Source: Thermoleophilia bacterium
GTDB lineage: Bacteria > Actinomycetota > Thermoleophilia > UBA2241
Assembly (NCBI GenBank): GCA_041393415.1
Contig: JAWKKE010000006.1
Coordinates: 62,001-126,000 of the forward strand
DNA length: 64,000 nt
Direction of reading: 5' to 3'
Part shown: piece after piece, positions 8,292 to 16,798 of the stretch
How the letters are laid out: each line of letters begins with the position of its first letter
Numbering within the stretch: position 1 is the stretch's first letter
Notes under the pieces: model-generated
What the model saw: the letters and a program-made list of their open reading frames with translations, nothing else
Database searches by the model: none
What the model was told of the DNA's origin: nothing
Program-made: the position numbers and the translations under genes

Positions 8292-9566
8292 CTAGCGGAA
8301 GAGCCGCGGCAGACGCTGCTTCCAGTCCACAGGGAGCACGGCGTCAAGCGCGTCGTCGATCGTCACGATGCCCACCGGGCGATGCTCGTCGTCGACGACG
8401 GGGATTGCGAGGAGGTCGTACTTCGTCATGATGCGGCCGACCTCCTCTTCGTCGGCGTCGGCGGATACGTCGACGACGTCATCGTCCATGATGTCGCCCA
8501 GCACCGTCTGCGACTCAGCGAGGACAACGTCGCGCAGTGTCGTGGCGCCGACGAGACATTCGCCGTCGTCGACGAGGTACAAATACGCCATGGCGTACTG
8601 CGCTGGACGCTCGCGCCGGATCCATTCCAGCGCCTCTTCGGCGCTCATCGCGACCGGCAACGCGACAAAGTCGGTCGTCATCAGCGAGCCGGCCGTGTGC
8701 TCCTTGTGACTGGCCAGCACACGAAGATCCTCCTCACGCTCATCCGGAAGGCGCGCCAGCAGCTCCTGTGCAAGCTCGTCGGGAAGCGCACTCACCATGT
8801 CGGCGGCACGGTCGGCCTCGATCTCGGCGAGAACCGCCGCGGCGCGCTCCAGCGGCATCTCCTGCAGCGCCGCCGTGCAGAACGCCGGGTCGAGTTCCTG
8901 CAGCGTGTCGGCGGCAAGTTCTGTGTTGAGCGCCGCCAGCACAGCCGCGCGCTCGCGTGGCCCCACCTGGCTCACAACCTCGGCGATGTCCGCCGGATGA
9001 AGCTCCGCCAGTTCGGCGAACGACTCCACGAAGTTGAGTCGCGAGAGACGCAGAGCTATGAGATTGACATCGCGCCAAGGGACGAAGTCACCACTGCGGC
9101 GAGCGAGCCGGCGAGTCAGGAAGCCAAGCCCGATGCGCCGCGCAAGCGCCAGCGAGCTGGCGTCAACACCGTGCACAACGAGTTCGCCCGCCAGCGGCTG
9201 CAAGAGCACGTCCTGGACGCGCACGAAGACCCGTCGCCGCATGTCGAGGACCTGGTTGTCGAGAACCGATTCGACGAGCGCCAGTTCCTCTCCGCTGAGC
9301 GACGCCGGCTTCAGGGCGGCGGCGTCGCAGGAAAGGTGCAGACATTCGCCATCGACGTCGATCTCGGCGACCTGATCCCAGGAAGCCCGCAGCTGATCTT
9401 CGCCGTGATCAATGAAGACGCCGGTGACGACCGGCGCGTCTTGGTTGGCGCGAGCGACGACATCGAGAAGCTCGCCGACAGACGCGCCGTCGCGATCGAC
9501 GACGCGCATGTCTTCGAGTTCCGACAGGGCTAACGAACTCGGTCCGTCATCCAACGGGCGACGCAC
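8292..9566 (-). CDS. PRC-barrel/MgtE N-terminal/CBS domain protein without a transport domain
   Basis: 424-residue soluble protein. The first part (roughly 10-80) looks like a PRC-barrel (SELEDMRVVDRDGASVGELLDVV). It is followed by the MgtE N-terminal superhelical repeats (LAELHPADIAEVVSQVGPRE, then PLERAAAVLAEIEADRAADM) and a tandem CBS pair (TTDFVALPVAMSAEEALEWI and DIMDDDVVDVSADADEEE) near the C-terminus. The five-helix Mg2+ channel of true MgtE is missing. Such cytosolic halves occur in Actinobacteria and are thought to sense Mg2+ or nucleotides. The start is a GTG at 9566 with GAGAGG very close to it; a 14-bp hairpin lies 18 bases upstream. The start is less certain than the family. Confidence 0.82.
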   Translation of the reverse strand: MRRPLDDGPSSLALSELEDMRVVDRDGASVGELLDVVARANQDAPVVTGVFIDHGEDQLRASWDQVAEIDVDGECLHLSCDAAALKPASLSGEELALVESVLDNQVLDMRRRVFVRVQDVLLQPLAGELVVHGVDASSLALARRIGLGFLTRRLARRSGDFVPWRDVNLIALRLSRLNFVESFAELAELHPADIAEVVSQVGPRERAAVLAALNTELAADTLQELDPAFCTAALQEMPLERAAAVLAEIEADRAADMVSALPDELAQELLARLPDEREEDLRVLASHKEHTAGSLMTTDFVALPVAMSAEEALEWIRRERPAQYAMAYLYLVDDGECLVGATTLRDVVLAESQTVLGDIMDDDVVDVSADADEEEVGRIMTKYDLLAIPVVDDEHRPVGIVTIDDALDAVLPVDWKQRLPRLFR

Positions 9567-9584
9567 ATCCTCTCATCAAACCAA

Positions 9585-9616
9585 GCGTGGGCGGCGAGGA
9601 TACTCGCCGCCCACGC
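9585..9616 (-). terminator. Perfect 14-bp hairpin between the PASTA kinase gene and the MgtE-N/CBS gene
   Basis: Bases 9585-9598 pair perfectly with 9603-9616 around the 4-base loop GATA. Read on the minus strand, the stem is followed by TTGGTTTGAT. It lies 43 bases beyond the stop of the kinase gene and ends 18 bases before the start of the MgtE-like gene. It is best read as a terminator or attenuator of the kinase operon. The T-tract is interrupted, so termination strength is uncertain. Confidence 0.65.
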
Positions 9617-9659
9617 CAACGTCAACGGCAGCGGGCTGCCGGCGGCGCCGTGCCGCCTC

Positions 9660-11540
9660 TTAGCGCGCCACCACGAGAACGACCGTGGCGCCCGCCTCCA
9701 ATTGGGTACCGACCTCGGGGGAGACGGCGATCACCGTCCCGGCAGGCTGATCGCTCGTGCGACGTTTGAGCGTCACCTCGTACCCGGCGGCCTGCAGCGT
9801 CGCGACAGCCGTCGCGGCGTCCATAGAGTAGACGTTGGGAACCACGTCGACGCTGGCTATGTCGCTCGCCGACGGCGTTGGCGTCGGCGTCGGAGTCGGC
9901 GTCGGCGTCGGCGCGCCGCTCGAGACGACGATATCGACCGCGGTTCCCCTGTCCACCTTCTGCTCGGCAACCGGACTCTGACGAATCACGAGTCCGGCAG
10001 CGACACTCGTGCTCTGCTCTGTGGTTACAGTACCGAGAATGAGATCCTGCGCTTCCAACGCGGCCTTGGCCGCCGATTCGGTCATGCCAACCACGTCTGG
10101 AACCACCGCCAGCGTCTCACCGCTGCTCACCCAGAAGGTCACCGTCCCGCCCCTGTCGACCTTCTCTCCAGCAGCTGGATCCTGCTTGTACACAGTTCCC
10201 TTGTCGACCTTGTCCGACTTACCCGACTTCTGAACGCTGTTGAGCCCTTGCTCGCTCAGCCACTCCCTGACTTCGCTCGGCGTCCACCCGGTGAAGTCGT
10301 CAAGCTCCACCGTCGCAGGGCCTTTGCTGATCCAGAGCTCGACGGTGCCGCCGTCGCGCAACTCCGTGCGTGCCTCCGGCTCCTGCCGGGTGACGAGTCC
10401 TTCCGCGTACTCGTCGGAGAACTCCTCGCCACTCACAGACGCCACGAACCCCGCGTCCTCGAGCATGGCAACGGCGACGTCGCGCTTCTCACCAACCACC
10501 GACGGCACAGTGTCGCCACCACCCAACGCATGAACAATCCCGTAGGCCGCGCCCGCAATCGCCAGCACGAGGATGGCGACCAGCAGGATGATCGGCCAGG
10601 CGCGCTTGCGCGGCCGCCCTTCGTCCTCATCGTCGAGCGCAGCCGGCGGCGCGGCGGCCATGACTCGCGTGCGCTCGCCCTCAGCGTTGTGGGCCGTAGC
10701 CTCAAGTGATCCGCCCACGAGTGCGGAGCGCAGATCGCGTGCGAATGCCTCGGCGGTTTGATAGCGATCGTCGCGGTTCTTGGCGATCGCTTTGAGCACG
10801 ATCTGATTGAGCGCATACGGCATCCCCGGCACGATCGTCGAAGGCTCCGGGGGCGCCTCGTTGACATGCTTCAACGCCACCGTCACGGCCGTATCACCCG
10901 TGAACGGCACGCGTCCGGTCAGCATCTCGTAGAGAACGATGCCGACGGAGTACACATCCGAGCGCTCGTCCACCGGAAGACCCTGCGCCTGCTCGGGTGC
11001 GAGATATCGCGCCGTCCCGAGAATGGACCCGGCCTCCGTCATCCCCGAATCGCCGGCTCTGGCGATGCCGAAATCCATGACTTTGACGTTGCCGTCGCCA
11101 TCGAGCATGACGTTCTGAGGCTTGATATCGCGGTGGATGATGCCCTGCCGGTGAGCGCTCGTCAGCGCCGAGAGCAGCTGCAACGTGAGCCGCACGGCGT
11201 CGTTGCCCCCCAAGCGCCCTTGCCGACGAATGAACTCCTTCAGAGTCTCGCCCTCGACGTACTCCATGACGATGTAATAGGCACCGTCCAGCTCGCCCCA
11301 GTCGTACACGCTGACGATGTTGGCGTGATTGAGACCGGCGGCCGCCTTGGCCTCACGACGAAACCGCTCGACAAACGTCGGATCCTGCAGCAGACGCTGC
11401 AGGAGCACTTTGATCGCGACCCGCCGCCCTAGCGTGAGATCTTCGCAGAGGTAGACGTCGGCCATGCCGCCGCCACCGATCTTGCGGATCACGCGATAGC
11501 GACCACCGACAACCTCATCCGGCTGAAACACGTCACTCAC
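9660..11540 (-). CDS. pknB: PASTA-domain Ser/Thr protein kinase (PknB/PrkC family)
   Basis: 626-residue membrane kinase. The kinase domain spans about residues 13-275 with IGGGGMADVYL, the VAIK lysine, HRDIKPQN near residue 136 and the DFG motif. A transmembrane helix follows at about 314-338 (AWPIILLVAILVLAIAG). Four extracellular PASTA repeats come next, the third and fourth separated by a (Pro-Thr)n linker. PASTA repeats bind muropeptides or lipid II, and the kinase regulates wall growth and division. It is the last gene of the cell-wall operon, 45 bases after the PBP gene. The start is uncertain: GTG at 11540 sits one base after AGGAG, while an in-frame GTG at 11531 has better spacing. 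Confidence 0.93.
   Translation of the reverse strand: MSDVFQPDEVVGGRYRVIRKIGGGGMADVYLCEDLTLGRRVAIKVLLQRLLQDPTFVERFRREAKAAAGLNHANIVSVYDWGELDGAYYIVMEYVEGETLKEFIRRQGRLGGNDAVRLTLQLLSALTSAHRQGIIHRDIKPQNVMLDGDGNVKVMDFGIARAGDSGMTEAGSILGTARYLAPEQAQGLPVDERSDVYSVGIVLYEMLTGRVPFTGDTAVTVALKHVNEAPPEPSTIVPGMPYALNQIVLKAIAKNRDDRYQTAEAFARDLRSALVGGSLEATAHNAEGERTRVMAAAPPAALDDEDEGRPRKRAWPIILLVAILVLAIAGAAYGIVHALGGGDTVPSVVGEKRDVAVAMLEDAGFVASVSGEEFSDEYAEGLVTRQEPEARTELRDGGTVELWISKGPATVELDDFTGWTPSEVREWLSEQGLNSVQKSGKSDKVDKGTVYKQDPAAGEKVDRGGTVTFWVSSGETLAVVPDVVGMTESAAKAALEAQDLILGTVTTEQSTSVAAGLVIRQSPVAEQKVDRGTAVDIVVSSGAPTPTPTPTPTPTPSASDIASVDVVPNVYSMDAATAVATLQAAGYEVTLKRRTSDQPAGTVIAVSPEVGTQLEAGATVVLVVAR
9874..9909. repeat. 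Six hexanucleotide units encoding a Pro-Thr linker
   Basis: Six tandem copies of GGCGTC (two with one base changed) lie inside the kinase gene. On the minus strand they encode the Pro-Thr run between the third and fourth PASTA repeats. Such repeats can change copy number by slippage, which would alter linker length in whole residue pairs without a frameshift. Confidence 0.8.
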
Positions 11541-11585
11541 GCTCCTCTACCTCACTCCCCGACTTGGACTTCTCCTGCGCCTTAC

Positions 11586-13025
11586 TCACGGCAGCGACGC
11601 CTGCGCAAGCGCCGACTTGAGCACTGCGGCGGCGAGCGGCGCCGCCGTCTCGCCGCCGGTAGTCTGTACACCCTCGACGACGACCGCTACCGCAACCTCT
11701 GGTTCGTCCGCAGGAGCAAAGGCGATGAACCACGCCAGGTTGGTGCCGTCACCACGCTCTGCGGTGCCGGTCTTGCCGGCCACCGAGACGCCCTGAAGGG
11801 CCGCACTCGTTCCTGTTCCCGAACTGACCACGCGTTTCATCATAGCTGTCAGTTCGGCGGCGGTGTCCGAATCCATCGCCGTTGTCCACACTTCTGGCGA
11901 AGCATGGCGCATCACGGCGTTGTTCGGAGCGATGATGTCGCGAACGACATATGGCTTCATGACCTTTCCGTCGTTCGCCACCGCTGCGGCAACGAGTGCC
12001 ATTTGCAGCGGCGTAGCCAGTACCTGCTCCTGACCGCACGCTGCCCACGCGACGGCCAGATCGTCCATCGCCGCATCGGTAGGCAGCAGTTCGCCATCAC
12101 CGTAGCGACCGCTGGCCGCAACCTCACCGTCCGGCAGAGTCAAGGGCGGCACACCGTAGAAACCGAAGTCCGTCATTACCTCGACCAGCCGCTCGCGGCC
12201 GACGTCGTTACCCACCTTCCCGAAGGTAGTGTTGATCGAGTACGTCAGCGCCTCGCTGAAGTCGTGGGCGCCATAGACTTCGCCCCCGTAGTTCGTTACC
12301 TTGCCGCCCCCGACTCGATAGGTGCCGGTGTCCACGAACTGCGTCGTCGGCGTGACGACACCCTCTTCGAGCCCGGCGGCAGCTGTCACGACTTTGAACG
12401 ACGATCCAGGCGGATAGAGACCCTGTGTGGGACGATTGAGAAGCGGAGCGCTCGCGGCAGCGTTGAGTTCATCCCAGTCCTCGTCGAGCGTGCTGAGATC
12501 GTAGGTGGGCGACGACGCGGAGGCGATGATCGCCCCACTCGAAGGATCGAGGGCGACGATAGCGCCGACCTTGCCCTCCAGTGCCGTCTGCGCCACCTTC
12601 TGCACCGCCGGCACGAGCGTCAGGGCGAGACTGGCGCCCTCCTGCTGGCGACCGAGAAGCTGATCGACCCAGCGGCGCAGGGTCAGATCGTCCGATTGCC
12701 CGCTCAGTTCGGCGTTGAACTCGCTTTCGAGGCCGCTGCGACCGTACCTGGCGCTGCTGTAGCCGATGAGCTGTGCAGCCAGCGAGCCCTGCGGATACTG
12801 GCGGTAGTAGTACCCGGAGCGGCGTTTCGAGGTCGCCAGGACGGAGTCGTCGAACGCAATGATGTCGCCGCGCTTGATCTTCAACTCCTGGGCAAAGCTG
12901 CGCTTGTTCTCCGGCCGCTGGGCATACCAGTCGGCGCGCACACCCATGATCCAGGTGAGATTGACCACGACGGCGATGAAGAGCACGACGCCGATCAGGA
13001 AGATGCGCGTGATGGCCTGATTCAC
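11586..13025 (-). CDS. pbpA: Penicillin-binding protein, class B transpeptidase (PbpA-like)
   Basis: 479-residue D,D-transpeptidase that cross-links peptidoglycan. It has an N-terminal membrane anchor (about 8-28), a pedestal domain with KRGDIIAFDD, and a transpeptidase domain with all three catalytic motifs: SSFK (S208 to K211), SIN (S263 to N265) and KTG (K418 to G420). The length and the lack of PASTA domains fit actinobacterial PbpA rather than FtsI. The start is a GTG at 13025, 9 bases after the SEDS gene stop, so the SEDS polymerase and its cognate class B PBP are paired as expected. It is the sixth gene of the phosphorylation/cell-wall operon. Confidence 0.92.
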   Translation of the reverse strand: MNQAITRIFLIGVVLFIAVVVNLTWIMGVRADWYAQRPENKRSFAQELKIKRGDIIAFDDSVLATSKRRSGYYYRQYPQGSLAAQLIGYSSARYGRSGLESEFNAELSGQSDDLTLRRWVDQLLGRQQEGASLALTLVPAVQKVAQTALEGKVGAIVALDPSSGAIIASASSPTYDLSTLDEDWDELNAAASAPLLNRPTQGLYPPGSSFKVVTAAAGLEEGVVTPTTQFVDTGTYRVGGGKVTNYGGEVYGAHDFSEALTYSINTTFGKVGNDVGRERLVEVMTDFGFYGVPPLTLPDGEVAASGRYGDGELLPTDAAMDDLAVAWAACGQEQVLATPLQMALVAAAVANDGKVMKPYVVRDIIAPNNAVMRHASPEVWTTAMDSDTAAELTAMMKRVVSSGTGTSAALQGVSVAGKTGTAERGDGTNLAWFIAFAPADEPEVAVAVVVEGVQTTGGETAAPLAAAVLKSALAQASLP

Positions 13026-13034
13026 ATCTTCACC

Positions 13035-14363
13035 CTAGCCGCGCATCGCCAAGCGCCGGCGCTCTCGTGGAGTTCCTTCGCGTAACACCTGTGCTCGATG
13101 CGACACCATGAGAAGGAGGGCAACCAGCACCAAGTTGGCCGTGATCGAACTGCCGCCGTAGCTCATGAACGGCAGCGTGATACCCGTCAGCGGAATCATG
13201 CGTGTGACCCCGCCCAGAATGATCAGCGTCTGGATGGCGAAGGCCACCGCAAGACCAGCGGCGAGCAGCTTCGAGAAGCCGTCGGCAGCGGTGACGGCAA
13301 TCCGCACTCCCCGCCAGAAGAAGAGGAGGAAGAGCAGGATGATGCCGGCGGCGCCAAGCAGCCCCATCTCGTTGGCAAGCGCCGCGAAGATGAAGTCCGT
13401 CTGCATATCCGGAACCACGGGCTGCCCGCTGCTCCAGACGAGAAAACCGCGACCAAACCCGGCGCCGAGAATCCCACCGTCGGCGATGGTGAACAGCGAC
13501 TGGAGCAACTGATAGCCCGTGGTATCCGCGTACGACCAGGGGTCCAGCCAGATTCGGAAACGGTCTTGCACGTGCGGCACCACGGCGATCGCGGCGGCGG
13601 CAGCGACGGCGAACAAGCCGCCGCCGAGCACAACATACACGACCCGCGACGTCGCCATGTAGATCAGCGACACGAAGATGGCCATGAAGAGAAGCGCCAT
13701 GCCGAAGTCCTTCATGAGGACGAGCATGGCCAGTGAAAGCACCCACATGAGGAGGAGCGGCCCAAAGTACTTCGTTGCCGGTACAGGGACGCCGAGAACG
13801 TTGCGCGTCGGCGTCGAAAGCAGGAGCTTCTTGTCGTTGAGGTAGCCCGCAAGAAAGACGACGATTGCCAGCTTGGCGAACTCCGACGGTTGGATCGAAA
13901 ACCCGAAGGCGTGAATCCAGAGCTTGGAGCCGTTGATCGTGGTGCCGGCGACGATCGTCACGACCAGGAGCACCAGGCCCACGGCGCCGATAATGTAGCG
14001 GTAGCGATCCAGCAGCATGTGATCGCGCACGACGAGAACCGTCAGGGCGAAGAGGACCGCGCCGACTATCAGCCACTGTCCCTGGAGCAGGGCCAACGCC
14101 GGCTTGATGCGAAAGATCTCCGCCAGTCCGAGTGCCGCCAGAAGAGCGGCGATCGGCAGGAGATAGGCGTCGGCCTGGGCCAGCCGCACGCGCACCAGGA
14201 CATGCAGGGCCAGGAAGATCGCCACGTAGATGCCGCCGTACATGAGGCTCTCGCGGTTGATCTCTTTGAAGCGGCCCGCGTAGACAGAGACGTAAGCAGC
14301 GATGCTGATGACTCCTGCCAGAACGAGGAAGACGAACTCCAGATTGCGCCGGCTCACGGCCAC
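13035..14363 (-). CDS. rodA: SEDS-family peptidoglycan glycosyltransferase (FtsW/RodA)
   Basis: 442-residue polytopic membrane protein of the SEDS family, which polymerises glycan strands from lipid II. Family signatures include GSKLWIHAFGFSIQPSEFAKL in the middle and a C-terminal segment GVTRMIPLTGITLPFMSYGG. About twelve hydrophobic helices are apparent. The GTG start at 14363 overlaps the phosphatase stop at 14354; a second GTG at 14357 would give the classic GTGA overlap and is a good alternative. Its position before pbpA supports the name rodA, but FtsW cannot be excluded from sequence alone. Confidence 0.93.
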   Translation of the reverse strand: MAVSRRNLEFVFLVLAGVISIAAYVSVYAGRFKEINRESLMYGGIYVAIFLALHVLVRVRLAQADAYLLPIAALLAALGLAEIFRIKPALALLQGQWLIVGAVLFALTVLVVRDHMLLDRYRYIIGAVGLVLLVVTIVAGTTINGSKLWIHAFGFSIQPSEFAKLAIVVFLAGYLNDKKLLLSTPTRNVLGVPVPATKYFGPLLLMWVLSLAMLVLMKDFGMALLFMAIFVSLIYMATSRVVYVVLGGGLFAVAAAAAIAVVPHVQDRFRIWLDPWSYADTTGYQLLQSLFTIADGGILGAGFGRGFLVWSSGQPVVPDMQTDFIFAALANEMGLLGAAGIILLFLLFFWRGVRIAVTAADGFSKLLAAGLAVAFAIQTLIILGGVTRMIPLTGITLPFMSYGGSSITANLVLVALLLMVSHRAQVLREGTPRERRRLAMRG

Positions 14364-15469
14364 ATCCCGAGATCGCGACCGAGGTCCATGACGCCCTGCT
14401 CCCCATGCAAGGACTGCTCGTCGACGAGCACGCGTTGTTCCAGGGCAAGCGTTGAGTAGAGTCGCGAGCTCGAGCGATAGCGGGCATGCAAGGGCAATGG
14501 ACCGACCTCGTACGGCAGGCCGCTATTGACGACCAGTCGATCGTCGCTGACGGTGATGAAGAAGACCGTACTGAGGATGACGGCGCCGGCGAGACCGACA
14601 AGCGTCGCGACCGCGAGCAGCGCAACCAGGAAGCCGAACCGGCGGCGGCCTCGCCGCGGAAGCGGATCTTCCGGTGCACCGCCGTCGTCCGGCGACGCGA
14701 TCTCCTCCGTCTTCTCTTCGTCGACGGCCTCCGCCGCGGAAGCGGAAGCGCGGTCCGGAGCCGCGGCGTCTTCATCGTCTACACGCACAACGAGCGCCGT
14801 GATGTTGTCTGGGCCGCCCTGCCGGCGGGCCTCGGCGATCAGCCGCTCGACGGCCATATCCACGTCGGCGACTGCGAGCGCACCGGCGATAGCCGCCGCA
14901 CTCACGGGTCCGCTCAAGCCGTCGCTACAGAGGAGCACGACGTCGCCGGCGACGAGATCCACGGAGAGCTCGTCGATCTTGACGGCGGGCTCCGTACCCA
15001 GCGCTCGACTGAGGATGCTGCGATGGGGATGAACGGCGGCTTCCTCAGCGGTGAGCCTGCCGGAGCGCACAAGCTCGCCCACCAGCGAGTGATCCTCGCT
15101 CACCTGCACGAGCACGCCGTCGCGCAGAAGATAGGCACGACTGTCACCGATGTGGACGAAATGCGCAACGGCCGCCTCGAGGCGCATGGCGGTGAGCGTG
15201 GTCCCCATGCCGGTCAAGTCACTGTCGCCGCGCGCCCTCTCGAAGACAGCGGCGTTGGCCGCCTGGGCCGCGGCGAGAAGCGAACGCCCGGCTTCAATCT
15301 CCGCCACCAAAGTCTGCGCGGCGAGGCCGCTGGCGATCTCGCCGGCTTGCGCGCCGCCCATGCCGTCGCAGACGGCGAACAGCGGCGGCGCGACGACGAA
15401 GGTGTCCTCGTTCGTCTTGCGCTGCAGACCGATATCGGTGAGACCACTGTGGCGAGAGACAAGCGTCAC
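14354..15469 (-). CDS. pstP: PP2C-family Ser/Thr protein phosphatase (PstP-like)
   Basis: 371-residue phosphatase that would reverse phosphorylation by the kinases of the same operon. The catalytic PP2C domain (about 1-240) shows the metal-binding aspartates in RKTNEDTF, FAVCDGMGG, LCSDGLSG and QGGPDNITALVV. A linker and one transmembrane helix follow (LVALLAVATLVGLAGAVIL, about 275-300), then a short external tail. The start is a GTG at 15469, 6 bases after the FHA gene stop, with GAGG upstream. Domain order and membrane anchor match mycobacterial PstP. Confidence 0.93.
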   Translation of the reverse strand: MTLVSRHSGLTDIGLQRKTNEDTFVVAPPLFAVCDGMGGAQAGEIASGLAAQTLVAEIEAGRSLLAAAQAANAAVFERARGDSDLTGMGTTLTAMRLEAAVAHFVHIGDSRAYLLRDGVLVQVSEDHSLVGELVRSGRLTAEEAAVHPHRSILSRALGTEPAVKIDELSVDLVAGDVVLLCSDGLSGPVSAAAIAGALAVADVDMAVERLIAEARRQGGPDNITALVVRVDDEDAAAPDRASASAAEAVDEEKTEEIASPDDGGAPEDPLPRRGRRRFGFLVALLAVATLVGLAGAVILSTVFFITVSDDRLVVNSGLPYEVGPLPLHARYRSSSRLYSTLALEQRVLVDEQSLHGEQGVMDLGRDLGMWP

Positions 15470-15475
15470 GGCAAT

Positions 15476-15970
15476 CTAGTCCTCGAAGCGAAACACGGTG
15501 TCGCCGACACGCACGCGAGCCCCGGAGGCAAGCCTAGCCACCGCAACACGTTCGCCGTCCACAAACGTACCGTTGGTGCTCCCGAGGTCTTCGATCGTCC
15601 ATTCTGCGCCCGCGCCGACAAGACGCGCGTGTGTGCCGGAGACAACCGTCTCAGAGACCACCACGTCATTGGCGTCCACACGTCCCAGCGTCAGGCTGCC
15701 GTCCAGCAGATACTCGGTACCGAGAGCGAGAACGGGGCTCTCCTCCACGACCAGTCGAGGCCGAGGAGAGCGTCCGTAGTCGACGGGCGTCTGCCACGTC
15801 GCGACCCCGGGATGCGGCAGACTCGCCGGTCCAGGCCCACCCATGGCCACTTCGGGCGTGCCCGCAGCCGCACGCACGTTCGCGACGGCGGATCGCACGA
15901 TGCGCCACACGAAGACGTAGAGCAACACCAGTATGGCAACTTTGAGGATGAGCAACACGATATCGATCAC
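15476..15970 (-). CDS. fhaB: Membrane-anchored FHA domain protein (FhaB/FipA-like)
   Basis: 164-residue protein with one N-terminal transmembrane helix (about 4-24, IVLLILKVAILVLLYVFVW), a variable linker, and a C-terminal FHA domain from about residue 90. The FHA phosphothreonine-binding residues are present: GR in LTLGRVDAND, S and H in VSGTHARL, and the DLGSTNGTFV loop. In mycobacteria FhaB links PknB signalling to the division and wall machinery. The start is a GTG at 15970 with GAGGAG 7 bases upstream. It lies between fhaA and pstP, as in other Actinobacteria. Confidence 0.92.
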   Translation of the reverse strand: MIDIVLLILKVAILVLLYVFVWRIVRSAVANVRAAAGTPEVAMGGPGPASLPHPGVATWQTPVDYGRSPRPRLVVEESPVLALGTEYLLDGSLTLGRVDANDVVVSETVVSGTHARLVGAGAEWTIEDLGSTNGTFVDGERVAVARLASGARVRVGDTVFRFED

Positions 15971-16021
15971 AGGCGTCTCCTCTGCGGAGAACGATGGCCG
16001 CAGCGCGCGGCGAAGGTCGCC

Positions 16022-16798
16022 CTACGGTAAGAGCTGGAAGACGAACTCCGTTGCACCCACTTGAATGCGATCGCCGTGCTGCAGAACGGCGCATTTCGCA
16101 TTCTGCCGATTGACCCGCAGTCCATTCGTGGAGCCAAGGTCGCGCACCACGTAACCCTCTTGCTGACGCCGAATCTCGGCGTGTTCACGAGAGACGTTGG
16201 GATCCTCGACGACAATGTCGCAGCGTCGACTGCGACCAAGCATGGTGACAGTCTCCTTGAGCTCCCACTCACCGTGCGGACCACGAAGGACCGCGCGACG
16301 CGCCGCCGCCGCTGGGGCGGCCACCGGCGCCGGCTGTTGATACAGCACCGTTTGGTCAGCCCTTGGGCCGGGCGCCGGAGAAGCTGGGACGACTGGCGCC
16401 TCGGCGACCGCGCCACGAGCGCCGGCCGGCTCACTGACCGTCCGCGTACCAATGCCGAATTCGCCCACGCGCAGGTCGTCGTCGCGATGCAACTCGATGC
16501 GCGGCGACGCCACCAGCGTCCACCCTTCGCGCTGCGCATATGCCACGACATAGCTGCTGAGCTCGGCCTTGAGCGAGTCCGCGAGCGCCACCAGTTGCTC
16601 GTAGTCGGCCCGCCCGAGATACACATCGAACTCGTTGGGAACGTAGACGTTTGCCACACCGACCGACTTGTGATCGGCCATCTCCTTGGCCAGCTTGTGT
16701 GCAATCTCCACCGGCTGGACGCTCGACTTGAAGGCGCGACCGAAGCCACCTTCTACGGCGCCCTCAAGCTTCTTCTCGATACCCCTGAAGATACCCAT
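16022..16798 (-). CDS. fhaA: FhaA-type protein: DUF3662 plus FHA domain
   Basis: 258-residue cytosolic protein. The N-terminal DUF3662 domain (about 1-115, MGIFRGIEKKLEGAVEGGFG) is the domain diagnostic of FhaA. A Pro/Ala-rich linker leads to a C-terminal FHA domain (about 170-255) with LGRSRRCDIVV, VSREHAEIRR and DLGSTNGLRVN. In mycobacteria FhaA binds phosphorylated MviN/FipA and controls peptidoglycan precursor export. The ATG at 16798 has GGAGGAG 8 bases upstream and lies inside the 3' end of the upstream kinase gene (35-base overlap), which suggests coupled translation. Confidence 0.93.
   Translation of the reverse strand: MGIFRGIEKKLEGAVEGGFGRAFKSSVQPVEIAHKLAKEMADHKSVGVANVYVPNEFDVYLGRADYEQLVALADSLKAELSSYVVAYAQREGWTLVASPRIELHRDDDLRVGEFGIGTRTVSEPAGARGAVAEAPVVPASPAPGPRADQTVLYQQPAPVAAPAAAARRAVLRGPHGEWELKETVTMLGRSRRCDIVVEDPNVSREHAEIRRQQEGYVVRDLGSTNGLRVNRQNAKCAVLQHGDRIQVGATEFVFQLLP

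Noticed and set aside
13030..14775. A 581-codon minus-strand frame overlapping rodA and pstP.
   Set aside because: Arg/Ser/His-rich shadow of two well-supported genes; no family signal.
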